Assembly (NCBI RefSeq): GCF_020447315.1
Contig: NZ_JAJADQ010000011.1
Span: 62,001 to 126,000, forward strand
Length of the DNA stretch: 64,000 nucleotides
Source of the DNA: Hymenobacter nitidus
GTDB lineage: Bacteria > Bacteroidota > Bacteroidia > Cytophagales > Hymenobacteraceae
Reading direction: 5' to 3'
A program made the translations under genes and the position numbers. Positions 25,837 to 33,735 of the stretch are shown here, in pieces; the stretch's first letter is position 1; every line of letters starts with the position of its first letter. Under the pieces are notes generated by a model. The model saw only the letters and a list, made by a program, of their open reading frames with translations, was not told the DNA's origin and searched no databases.

Positions 25837-25887
25837 GCGTCCTCTGCGGGCTAACTTCGTACCAACGACTTAGCCCGCAGAGGACGC
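25837..25887. repeat. Inverted repeat with perfect 18-bp arms after rnc
   Basis: GCGTCCTCTGCGGGCTAA (25837-25854) and its exact complement TTAGCCCGCAGAGGACGC (25870-25887) flank a 15-nt loop. No T-tract follows. A partial direct copy of the arm, CGCAGAGGGCGC, lies 10 bp further on (25897-25908). CGCAGAGGACGC words recall dispersed repeats seen in several bacterial phyla. The element is in the 166-bp rnc-nadE spacer. Confidence 0.8.
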
Positions 25888-25974
25888 CGTGTTTTCGCAG
25901 AGGGCGCAGCGGTTTGGCAACCCAATCAAGGTAAATGGAGTTGTTTTGCAGTATCAATATTATCCTTTGAACTT

Positions 25975-27909
25975 ATGAGACTAGCCGGCGCCGCCCTCAA
26001 CCAGATTCCTTTTGACTGGCAACACAACCTGCGCACCATTAAAGAGGCGCTGGATCAGGCCAAAGCCGCGGGCGTAGAGCTGCTGTGCCTGCCCGAGCTG
26101 TGCCTGACCGGCTACGGCTGCGAAGACTTATTTCTGAGCGATTGGCTCTCGGCTGAGGCGCTGACCTATCTGCAACAGATCCGGCCCTGGACCCACGGCA
26201 TAGTGGTGTGTGTGGGCCTGCCCGTACGGCTGGATGGGCGCACCTACAACACGGCGGCAGTGCTGCGCGACGGCGAAATCCTGGGCTTTGCGGCCAAGCA
26301 GTTTCTGGCCAACGACGGGGTACACTACGAGCCCCGCTTTTTCAACTCCTGGCGGGCCGGCGAAACCGGCACCGTAGCCTGGGAAGGCCAGCAGTGGCCC
26401 ATCGGCGACTTGGTGTTTGAGCACAAGGGCGTGCGGTTCGGCTTTGAAATCTGCGAGGATGCGTGGCGGCCCGACGATGAACGGCCTGCGGCCCGGCTGA
26501 AAGGCCGCGTGGATTTGATTGTGAATCCGTCGGCCAGCCACTTTGCCATGAGCAAAACCGACGTGCGCTACAACCTGGTGCTGAACGCCTCGCGCAACTT
26601 CGATTGCACCTACCTGTATGCCAACCTGCTGGGCAACGAGGCCGGCCGCATCGTTTACGACGGCGAGATTCTGGTGGCCCGCAACGGCCATTTATTGCAC
26701 CGCAACCAGCTGCTGAGCTTCAAGGAAGTAGATATGGAGTGCGTAGACGTGGATTTCACGACGCCTCTGGAGCACGCCGAAGCCATAGCTCCGTTGCCCG
26801 TCCCGGATGAATATCGGGAGTTGAACCAAGCCCTGAGCTTAGCCCTATTCGACTACATGTGCAAGGCCCGCACCCGCGGCTTCGTGCTGAGCCTGAGCGG
26901 CGGGGCCGACTCGTGCATGTGCGCCGTAGCCGTGGCCGAAATGGTGCGGCTGGGCACGCAGGAAATCGGGACGGCGGAGTTTATGCGCCGTTCGGGCTGC
27001 TTCCCGGCCGAGGATATTACCCGCATTGCCGGGCCCGCCACCGCGTCGGTCGACCAGGCCGCCGCCGGCCCCAAAGAGGCTTCCCTGACGCTGCCCGACG
27101 CCGAGCAGCAGCGTCAGCAGCGGGAAATAACGGGGCACCTGCTTACCTGCGCCTACCAGGGCACGGTCAACTCTTCCGACGACACCTACAACTCGGCCAA
27201 AGAGCTGGCCGATTCCATCGGAGCGGTATTTTACAACTGGGGCATTGACGAGGAAGTAACCGGCTACGTAGGTAAGGTTGAGCACGCCCTGGGCCGGGAG
27301 CTGAGCTGGAAGACCGATGACCTGGCCCTGCAAAACATTCAGGCGCGGGTGCGGGCCCCGGCCATCTGGCTGCTGGCCAACGTACAGAATGCCCTGCTCA
27401 TCACGACTTCCAACCGCTCGGAGGCCTCGGTGGGCTACTGCACCATGGACGGCGACACGGCCGGCAGCATTTCGCCCATCGGCGGCGTGGATAAGGACTT
27501 CGTGAAGAAGTGGCTGCGCTGGGCCGAAACCGAGCTAAACTACCCCGGTCTGCGCTACGTGAATGCCCTGCAGCCCACCGCCGAGCTGCGGCCCCTGGAA
27601 GACAAGCAGACCGACGAGCGGGACTTGATGCCCTACATTTTGCTCAACCGCATCGAGCGGCTGGCCTTCTACAACCGCCTGAGCCCGCGGCAGGTGCTGG
27701 CCACGCTGGTGCAGGAAGAAAAGGATATCGACTCCGAGCAGCTCAAAACCTACGTGAAGCGCTTCTACTCACTCTGGTCGCGCAACCAGTGGAAGCGGGA
27801 GCGGTTTGCCCCGGCCTTCCACCTCGACGACTACAACGTGGACCCCCGCTCGTGGCTGCGCTTCCCGATTTTGAGCGGCGGCTTTACTCACGAGCTCAAC
27901 AACCTGTAG
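25975..27909 (+). CDS. nadE: Glutamine-dependent NAD+ synthetase
   Basis: Makes NAD+ from nicotinic acid adenine dinucleotide, ATP and glutamine. A 644-residue two-domain protein. The N-terminal nitrilase-type glutaminase has Glu41 (LPELCLTGYGCED), Lys108 (AAKQFLANDG) and nucleophile Cys160 (FEICEDAW). The C-terminal synthetase has the ATP-pyrophosphatase P-loop LSLSGGADSCMCAV (about 303-316) and SNRSEASVGYCTMDGDTAG. An ammonia channel joins the two in this family. Normal length for the long form. It is probably transcribed alone, 71 bp before lgt. Confidence 0.96.
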   Translation: MRLAGAALNQIPFDWQHNLRTIKEALDQAKAAGVELLCLPELCLTGYGCEDLFLSDWLSAEALTYLQQIRPWTHGIVVCVGLPVRLDGRTYNTAAVLRDGEILGFAAKQFLANDGVHYEPRFFNSWRAGETGTVAWEGQQWPIGDLVFEHKGVRFGFEICEDAWRPDDERPAARLKGRVDLIVNPSASHFAMSKTDVRYNLVLNASRNFDCTYLYANLLGNEAGRIVYDGEILVARNGHLLHRNQLLSFKEVDMECVDVDFTTPLEHAEAIAPLPVPDEYRELNQALSLALFDYMCKARTRGFVLSLSGGADSCMCAVAVAEMVRLGTQEIGTAEFMRRSGCFPAEDITRIAGPATASVDQAAAGPKEASLTLPDAEQQRQQREITGHLLTCAYQGTVNSSDDTYNSAKELADSIGAVFYNWGIDEEVTGYVGKVEHALGRELSWKTDDLALQNIQARVRAPAIWLLANVQNALLITTSNRSEASVGYCTMDGDTAGSISPIGGVDKDFVKKWLRWAETELNYPGLRYVNALQPTAELRPLEDKQTDERDLMPYILLNRIERLAFYNRLSPRQVLATLVQEEKDIDSEQLKTYVKRFYSLWSRNQWKRERFAPAFHLDDYNVDPRSWLRFPILSGGFTHELNNL

Positions 27910-27980
27910 CGGCTTGGCCGCCTAAGTGCGGCATTCAGGCAGCATTCCGTACTTTCGGGCCCTAACCCCTTCTTTCGTTT

Positions 27981-28985
27981 ATGAGCCTGCTTGCCTTTAT
28001 CACCTGGGACGTGTCGCCCATCATTGCCGAAATTGGCCCGCTGACGCTGCGCTGGTACGGGCTGCTGTTCATGTCGGGCTTCGTGTTTGGCACGTTCATT
28101 CTCTCGCACATCTACAAGTCGGAGCGGGTGTCGCCGCGTTGGGTCGATGTGATTACCATCTACATGCTGGTGGGCACGGTGGTGGGTGCCCGGTTAGGCC
28201 ACTGCTTATTTTATGACCCCGAGTATTATCTCACGCCGGAAAACTTCCTGAAGATTTTCAAAATCTGGGAGGGCGGCTTGGCCAGCCACGGCGCCACCAT
28301 TGGTATTTTGCTGGCCTGCTGGCTGTTTGCTCGCAACAATAAGTTCGATTACCTCTGGGTGCTCGACCGGATTGTAATCGTAGTAGCCCTGGGCGGGGCC
28401 ATGATTCGGCTGGGCAATCTGATGAACTCCGAGATTGTGGGTGAGCCCACCGATAAACCTTGGGCCTTCGTGTTTGTGCACGATGCTGAACACCTTAAGC
28501 CCGTAACCCGGCCCTTGCCTGCTGGCGCGGTGCAGGTAGCCGCCGTGCCTGCCACCAGCGCCGATGGCAGCCCTACGTACCGGTTGCTGGCCAAAGGTAC
28601 CCCCGTCGCGCCCGACGCGCCGATGGCCGTGCCGCGCCACCCCACCCAGATCTACGAGGCCCTGTTCTGCTTCGTGCTGCTGGCTTTGCTCTACTCCATG
28701 TGGAACCGCACCAAAGACCATACGCCGCGCGGCTTGCTGTTCGGCCTGTTTGTGGTGCTGCTATTCACCCAGCGCTTCCTGGGCGAGTTCCTGAAAGAAA
28801 ACCAAGTGTCGTTTGAAGACAAGCTGCCGCTGAACATGGGCCAGCTTCTAAGCATTCCGCTGATTCTGGCTGGTGTCTGGGTGCTGCTGCGGGCCGGCAA
28901 AAATCCGAACAACCCTTACGGCTACGCCCCCCGCGACCTGGAGCCGGAAGAGGAAAACAACAAACCGGTAGCAAAGCTCCGGTAA
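27981..28985 (+). CDS. lgt: Prolipoprotein diacylglyceryl transferase
   Basis: Inner-membrane enzyme that adds diacylglycerol to the lipobox Cys of prolipoproteins; several lipoproteins in this window would be substrates. 334 residues, longer than the usual 260-290. It shows the Lgt landmarks LRWYGLLFMSGF, VGARLGHCLFYDP, GGLASHGATIG (with the essential His), IRLGNLMNSEIVGEPTDKPW and PRHPTQIYEA. The extra length is mostly an insert of about 50 residues just before PRHPTQ (rich in Ala, Pro, Val), in a periplasmic loop. A bidirectional terminator follows. Confidence 0.96.
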   Translation: MSLLAFITWDVSPIIAEIGPLTLRWYGLLFMSGFVFGTFILSHIYKSERVSPRWVDVITIYMLVGTVVGARLGHCLFYDPEYYLTPENFLKIFKIWEGGLASHGATIGILLACWLFARNNKFDYLWVLDRIVIVVALGGAMIRLGNLMNSEIVGEPTDKPWAFVFVHDAEHLKPVTRPLPAGAVQVAAVPATSADGSPTYRLLAKGTPVAPDAPMAVPRHPTQIYEALFCFVLLALLYSMWNRTKDHTPRGLLFGLFVVLLFTQRFLGEFLKENQVSFEDKLPLNMGQLLSIPLILAGVWVLLRAGKNPNNPYGYAPRDLEPEEENNKPVAKLR

Positions 28986-28986
28986 C

Positions 28987-29027
28987 GCAAAAAGGCCCGA
29001 TTCAGCTACTGAATCGGGCCTTTTTGC
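28987..29027. terminator. Bidirectional terminator after lgt
   Basis: GCAAAAAGGCCCGATTCAG ... CTGAATCGGGCCTTTTTGC, a near-perfect hairpin with a 3-4-nt loop, between two converging genes. Confidence 0.9.
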
Positions 29028-29041
29028 TTGGTGACGGGGTG

Positions 29042-29938
29042 CTACTGAAGCTTGTATTCGTAGATGTTTCCTTCCTCTGTGCTGATGAACAGCGTGTTGT
29101 TATCGTCTTTGTGGAACACGATGCCTTCCGTCTGGCCGGCTCCTTTCAGCGCAATGCGGCGGGGCGTCGCCTTCAGGGCGGCCTCGAAGCTGCTGCCTTC
29201 CAGCAGAAACAGCTCCTCGCGGGCCAGCAAGGCAATACGGCGGCCATCGGAGCTAACGTCGGCGCCGGTTACTTCGCCGGTAATGCTGATGCGGGTCAGC
29301 AGCTGAGCCTTCTGGGTGCCGGGCTGGTCGGAGAGGGTATAGACCTTACTGGTTTGGCCCGCGCCCCGGTCTTTGGTGAACAGGTATACCTTGCCCGCGT
29401 GCCAGAGCGACGCTTCACAGTCGAAGTTGCGCTCCTTCTTGCTCGGTGGAAAGGCTTTCTGGTCGGCGTAGGTGAAGGCCGTTTTGCTCAGGTCCTGGGA
29501 GTTGGGGTTCAGGCGGTACACCACCAGGTCGCGGCGGCTGTTGTCGTTATTACCCGCATCCACCACAAACAGGTTGCCCTTATCATCCTGGGCCAGGCTT
29601 TCCCAGTCCACGTTGGAAAACGGCAGCGTTGCTTTGCTCAGCAGGCGGCCCGTCATGTCGATTTTGTAGAGTACCGGCTCATTGCCCGCGTCGGCGTGGG
29701 TGTAGAAGGTCCCGGCCGTTTCAGCGCGGGCCAGGCCCGAGCTTTCCGGCACGCCCCCGTTCAGGGAGCCTACACGTCGTAACCCGGGCACGGCGCCGTC
29801 AATCAGGCTGTTTTCCAGGCTTTCCTGTTTGTCCTTCTTCTTGCCGCCTTTGCCTTTTTTCTCGTCGCTCTGGGCTTCGGAGCAGCTAGTGGCAAACAGA
29901 CAGGCAGCCAGGGTGGTACTGAGCAAAATAACGCGCAT
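29042..29938 (-). CDS. Lipoprotein with beta-propeller (SdiA-regulated-like) domain
   Basis: A 298-residue exported protein. The signal peptide ends with the lipobox FATSC, then a lysine-rich linker (EKKGKGGKKKDKQ) leads to a globular domain. Repeated 'G.LY.I/ LFVVDAGNN' type strands suggest a six-bladed beta-propeller; the pattern GVPESSGLA, NVDWESLAQDDKGNLFVVDAGNN, NFDCEASLW, EVTGADVSSDGRRIALL and GQTEGIVFHKDDNNTLF fits the SdiA-regulated family, which is poorly characterised. The second ATG (29938) gives the better signal peptide. No partner gene is adjacent. Confidence 0.75.
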   Translation of the reverse strand: MRVILLSTTLAACLFATSCSEAQSDEKKGKGGKKKDKQESLENSLIDGAVPGLRRVGSLNGGVPESSGLARAETAGTFYTHADAGNEPVLYKIDMTGRLLSKATLPFSNVDWESLAQDDKGNLFVVDAGNNDNSRRDLVVYRLNPNSQDLSKTAFTYADQKAFPPSKKERNFDCEASLWHAGKVYLFTKDRGAGQTSKVYTLSDQPGTQKAQLLTRISITGEVTGADVSSDGRRIALLAREELFLLEGSSFEAALKATPRRIALKGAGQTEGIVFHKDDNNTLFISTEEGNIYEYKLQ

Positions 29939-30024
29939 ACAAAGCAAAGCTAAAGCTGAAAAAAAGCCTTTGCCGCACGGGCAAAGGCACTGAAAGGAAA
30001 TAGGCTATACGGGAGCGGCAGCGG

Positions 30025-30246
30025 TTAAGGTACAGGGTCGTAGCCGTGGCCGCCCCAGGGGTGGCAGCGGCCGATGCGGCGCAGGGCCAGCCAGCCGCCC
30101 CGCCACGGTCCGTGTTTCTGCACGGCCTGGGCCGCGTAGGCCGAGCAGGTAGGCTGGTAGCGGCAGCTGGGTGGCGTAAGCGGCGAAATCAGGTGGCGGT
30201 ACACCCAGATCAGGCCCAGAAGCAGCTGGCGAAACAGGTAGGACAT
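30025..30246 (-). CDS. yidD: Membrane protein insertion efficiency factor YidD
   Basis: A 73-residue protein that lies inside a longer unannotated minus-strand frame; the ATG at 30246 marks the true start. It opens MSYLFRQLLLGLIWVYRHLI and has the family core CRYQPTCSAYAAQAV, then WRGGWLALRRIGRCHPWGGHGYDPVP. YidD assists YidC in inserting membrane proteins. The usual rnpA-yidC neighbours are absent. It is divergent from the S46 peptidase gene, with which it shares a 147-bp promoter region. Confidence 0.93.
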   Translation of the reverse strand: MSYLFRQLLLGLIWVYRHLISPLTPPSCRYQPTCSAYAAQAVQKHGPWRGGWLALRRIGRCHPWGGHGYDPVP

Positions 30247-30320
30247 ACGGAAGGCTGGAAAAGCAAGGTGGGAGGACGAGTTGGCGGGAAGGGCAGGAGA
30301 AGAACCGGAAAGGCTTTTTG

Positions 30321-30328
30321 TAAGTTTG
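30321..30328 (+). promoter_or_regulatory. -7 box upstream of the S46 peptidase gene
   Basis: TAAGTTTG matches TAnnTTTG and lies 66 nt before the ATG. A -33 TTTG at the right distance is not evident. Confidence 0.4.
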
Positions 30329-30393
30329 ACCTGACAAACGCCGGCCTGGTTGCCGGGGTGCCTTTCTCCAATTCCCCACTCCATTCCCCACCT

Positions 30394-32718
30394 ATGCGTA
30401 CTAAACTCTGGGCCAAGCTGTTGCTGCTGGCTCTGCTGGTGCCCGCCGCCGCCCGCGCCGACGAAGGTATGTGGCTGCCGCTGTTTGTGAAGCGTCTGAA
30501 CCACGCCGACATGCAGAAAAAAGGCCTCAAGCTCACGGCCGAAGAAATTTACGACGTCAACAATGCCAGCCTGAAAGATGCCATTGTGCAGCTCGGCGGC
30601 TTTTGCACCGGCGAGTTTGTGAGCAGCCAGGGCCTGATGCTGACCAACCACCACTGCGGCTACGACGCCATTCAAAGCCACAGCACCCCGGAAAACAACA
30701 TCCTGGAAAAAGGTTTTTTCGCCGCTAACAAGGGTGAGGAAAAAACCAATCCGGGTTTGTTCGTGGATATTCTGGTGCGCATGGAAGACGTGACGGGCAA
30801 GGTGCTAGACGGCATTACCCCTCAGACGTCGGAAGTGGAGCGCAGCGTCCTAATTCAGCAGCGCCAGACCGAACTAGCCAACGCGGCCAAGGAAAACGGC
30901 CAGTACGTGGCCTACGTGCGCGACTTTTTCGCCGGCAACGAGTACTACATGTTCGTCTACCAGCGCTTCGGCGACGTGCGCCTGGTAGGGGCCCCGCCGG
31001 AAGCCATTGGCAAGTTTGGCGGCGACACCGACAACTGGATGTGGCCCCGCCACACCGGCGACTTCTCGATGTTCCGGGTGTATGCCGACAAAAACAACAA
31101 GCCCACCGCCGGCCCCCAGGCCGACAACGTGCCCTACGTGCCCAAAAAGCACCTGCCCGTGAGCCTGCAGGGTGTGAACGAAGGTGACTTTGCCATGGTG
31201 TTCGGGTTTCCGGGCCGCACGCAGCGGTTTCTGCCTGCCGCCGGCCTGCAGCTGACCCTCGACCAAACCAACCCGGCCCGCATCAAGCTGCGCGACACCC
31301 GCCTCAAAATCTGGAAGGAAGACTCCGATGCCAGCCCGGCTATTCGCCTGAAATACGCCTCGAAATACGCCAGTATTGCCAACTACTGGAAGTACTTTAT
31401 CGGCCAGAACGAGGGTATGAAGCGCCTGAAAACCGTAGACCAGAAAAAGGCCGAGGAAGCCTCCCTGATGCAGTGGATTGCGGCCGACGCCTCGCGCGGG
31501 CAAAGCTACGGCTCGGCCCTGAACGACATCAACCAGGCCTACGCCGGCCTGCGCGACTACAACCTGAGCGTCGTGTACGTGAGTGAAGCGGCCAACGGCA
31601 CCGAAATTGTGGCCTTTGCCGGCCGCATGGCCCCGCTCTACGCCCTGCTCAAAGACCCCAAAGCCGATAAGGCCGCCATTCAGCAAGCGGTAGCCGCGCT
31701 GCGCGGTTCGGTGGAAGAGCACTTCAAGGACTACAATGCCCCGACCGACAAAAAGGTATTTGCGGCCCTGATGCAAATGTATTCTGCCGACGTGCCCAAA
31801 GCCCAGCAGCCCGACGTGTTCCAGACGGTCAGCAAGCAGTACGGCGGCTCGATGCAGAAGTACGCCGACTACGTGTTTGCCAACTCCTTCCTGGCGTCGA
31901 AAGCAAAGACGGAGGCTTTCCTAGCCGCGCCCACCTTGGCTAAGCTGGAAAACGACCCGGGCTTCAAAACCTGGAACTCGGTGCAGCGCAACTACAGCCA
32001 GAATATTCTGCCCAGAGTGCAGGGCTACCAGGCCACGCTGGCCCGCGCCAACCGCGCCTACGTAGCCGCGCTGCGCGCCAAGAACACCGACAAAGTGTAT
32101 TCGCCCGACGCCAACTCGACGCTGCGCCTGAGCTACGGCTCGGTGCGCGACTATTCGCCCCGCGACGCGGTAGACTACAAGTTCTACACCACCGCCCAGG
32201 GCATTCTGGACAAGGAAGACAATACCAACCCCGAGTTCGTGGTGCCTAAAAAGGAGAGTGAGCTGCTGCGGGCCAAGGACTACGGCCGCTTCGCCGACAA
32301 GGACGGCACCCTGCACGTGGCCTTCACCACCGACAACGACATTACCGGCGGCAATTCCGGCTCTCCCGTCATCAACGGCCGCGGCGAGCTGGTCGGCATT
32401 GCCTTCGACGGCAACTGGGAAGCCATGACCGGCGACCTGGCCTACGACAAAGACCTGAAGCGTTGCATCAACGTGGATATTCGCTATGTGCTCTGGTGCG
32501 TGGAGAAGCTCGGCGGCGGCAAGGCCATCGTGGATGAAATGACCCTGGTCAACAATGGTCCGAACCCCGGCGTGGCCCCCCAGGCCAACGGCAGCGCCCT
32601 GCTCAACCAGCTCGGCGACGCGGACAAGCTGAAGGTGAAGGCGGACGAGGACAGCCGCAAAGTCAAGGTGAAAAAGAAAAAAGGCAAGGAAAAAGAAGCG
32701 GCGGAAGCGGGCATGTAA
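30394..32718 (+). CDS. S46-family dipeptidyl peptidase (DPP7-type)
   Basis: A 774-residue periplasmic serine peptidase that removes dipeptides from peptide N-termini, feeding amino-acid use. The ATG at 30394 gives a signal peptide (MRTKLWAKLLLLALLVPAAA, cleavage near ARA-DEG). The family's mature start DEGMW follows. The chymotrypsin-like fold has TNHHCGYDA (84-92) and the nucleophile Ser655 in GGNSGSP, the same number as in P. gingivalis enzymes. Residue 673 is Gly (AFDGNWE), as in DPP7, not Arg as in the Asp/Glu-specific DPP11, so a broad hydrophobic-P1 preference is inferred. A short Lys-rich tail ends it. Confidence 0.93.
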   Translation: MRTKLWAKLLLLALLVPAAARADEGMWLPLFVKRLNHADMQKKGLKLTAEEIYDVNNASLKDAIVQLGGFCTGEFVSSQGLMLTNHHCGYDAIQSHSTPENNILEKGFFAANKGEEKTNPGLFVDILVRMEDVTGKVLDGITPQTSEVERSVLIQQRQTELANAAKENGQYVAYVRDFFAGNEYYMFVYQRFGDVRLVGAPPEAIGKFGGDTDNWMWPRHTGDFSMFRVYADKNNKPTAGPQADNVPYVPKKHLPVSLQGVNEGDFAMVFGFPGRTQRFLPAAGLQLTLDQTNPARIKLRDTRLKIWKEDSDASPAIRLKYASKYASIANYWKYFIGQNEGMKRLKTVDQKKAEEASLMQWIAADASRGQSYGSALNDINQAYAGLRDYNLSVVYVSEAANGTEIVAFAGRMAPLYALLKDPKADKAAIQQAVAALRGSVEEHFKDYNAPTDKKVFAALMQMYSADVPKAQQPDVFQTVSKQYGGSMQKYADYVFANSFLASKAKTEAFLAAPTLAKLENDPGFKTWNSVQRNYSQNILPRVQGYQATLARANRAYVAALRAKNTDKVYSPDANSTLRLSYGSVRDYSPRDAVDYKFYTTAQGILDKEDNTNPEFVVPKKESELLRAKDYGRFADKDGTLHVAFTTDNDITGGNSGSPVINGRGELVGIAFDGNWEAMTGDLAYDKDLKRCINVDIRYVLWCVEKLGGGKAIVDEMTLVNNGPNPGVAPQANGSALLNQLGDADKLKVKADEDSRKVKVKKKKGKEKEAAEAGM

Positions 32719-32745
32719 GCTCGTTGGTCGTTTCTTAATGCCCAC

Positions 32746-32779
32746 AAGGCCCCGGTGCATCGTGCGCCGGGGCCTTTTT
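32746..32779 (+). terminator. Terminator after the S46 peptidase gene
   Basis: AAGGCCCCGG / CCGGGGCCTT stem with an 11-nt loop followed by TTTG, 28 bp after the stop codon. Confidence 0.85.
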
Positions 32780-32880
32780 GCTGCCCGCCCGAAAATAGCC
32801 GGACCGGCATGGCTCATTTTTCCGGAACATTCGGGTACTTAGGGAGCGGAAAAACGTCTTCCAACCCGCGGCGCCAGCCT

Positions 32881-33735
32881 ATGCCAAAAATCTACTTTTC
32901 ACTGAGTGTCTTCCTGTTGATTTCTTCCCTGGCCGTAGCCCAGGGCAACGGCCCCGGTATCCGCGGGGCGCGGGCGGCCGCGCTGGGCAATGCTTCCGTT
33001 ACGCTATCCGACGTATGGTCTGTCGGCAACAACGTGGCGGGCCTGGGGCAGGTAACCAGCCCGGCAGTGGGCTTCTACGCCGAAAACCGCTACCTGAGCC
33101 GCGCCCTGAATACGGCCGTGCTGGCCGCCGCGCTGCCTGTTGGCGCCACTACCAACGGCAAGGCTACGCGCGGCGTGGTAGGCTTCGAGGCCCAGCGCTT
33201 CGGCGACAAGCTCTACTCCGAGCAGCGCATCGGGGCCGGCTACGGCTACCGGGGCAGCCTGGTAAGCGTGGGCGCCCGCCTCGACGTGCTCCAGGTCAGC
33301 ATTGAGGGGCTGGGCAGCAAACGGGCCGTGGCCGTGTCGCTTGGCGGGCAGGCCGAAGTGGTGCCCAACCGGCTGATTTTTGGGGCCTACCTCTACAACC
33401 TGAACCAAGCCCGGCTGGCCGAATATGAGCAGGAGCGGGTGCCCACCGTGCTGAAGGCCGGCCTCTCATTCCGGCCCACCGATAAGGTGATGCTGAACGC
33501 GGAAACCGAGAAGGACGTGGACCAGGCCGCCGACTTCAAGGCCGGGGTTGAGTACCAGGTGATTGAGGCGTTGGCCGTGCGCGCGGGCTTTTCCACGCTC
33601 AGCCGCCAGACCACCGGGGGCGTGGGCCTGCGGGCTGGGCAGTTCCGCATCGACTACGCCGCCGCTTGGCACATGGCCCTGGGGCTGAGCCAGCACCTGG
33701 CCATCGGCCTGCAGCTAAACCGCGCCGCGAAATGA
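32881..33735 (+). CDS. Small outer-membrane beta-barrel-like protein (PorV/UPF0164-like)
   Basis: A 284-residue exported protein. The signal peptide is MPKIYFSLSVFLLISSLAVA with cleavage before QGNGPG. Mature positions near the start read GARAAALGNASVTLSDVWSV, the 'all-new-family' pattern of PorV/UPF0164-type outer-membrane proteins (GGRAAAMGGA..A..D..A..NPA). The rest alternates short beta strands rich in Gly/Tyr/Val and ends NRAAK. Its stop overlaps the next ATG by 4 bp (ATGA), so it is coupled with the helix-hairpin-helix barrel protein. The precise role is unknown. Confidence 0.7.
   Translation: MPKIYFSLSVFLLISSLAVAQGNGPGIRGARAAALGNASVTLSDVWSVGNNVAGLGQVTSPAVGFYAENRYLSRALNTAVLAAALPVGATTNGKATRGVVGFEAQRFGDKLYSEQRIGAGYGYRGSLVSVGARLDVLQVSIEGLGSKRAVAVSLGGQAEVVPNRLIFGAYLYNLNQARLAEYEQERVPTVLKAGLSFRPTDKVMLNAETEKDVDQAADFKAGVEYQVIEALAVRAGFSTLSRQTTGGVGLRAGQFRIDYAAAWHMALGLSQHLAIGLQLNRAAK

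Noticed and set aside
30247..30681. Longer 218-codon version of the yidD reading frame
   Set aside because: The upstream part overlaps the S46 gene start in antisense and has no family similarity; the YidD family starts at the ATG at 30246.
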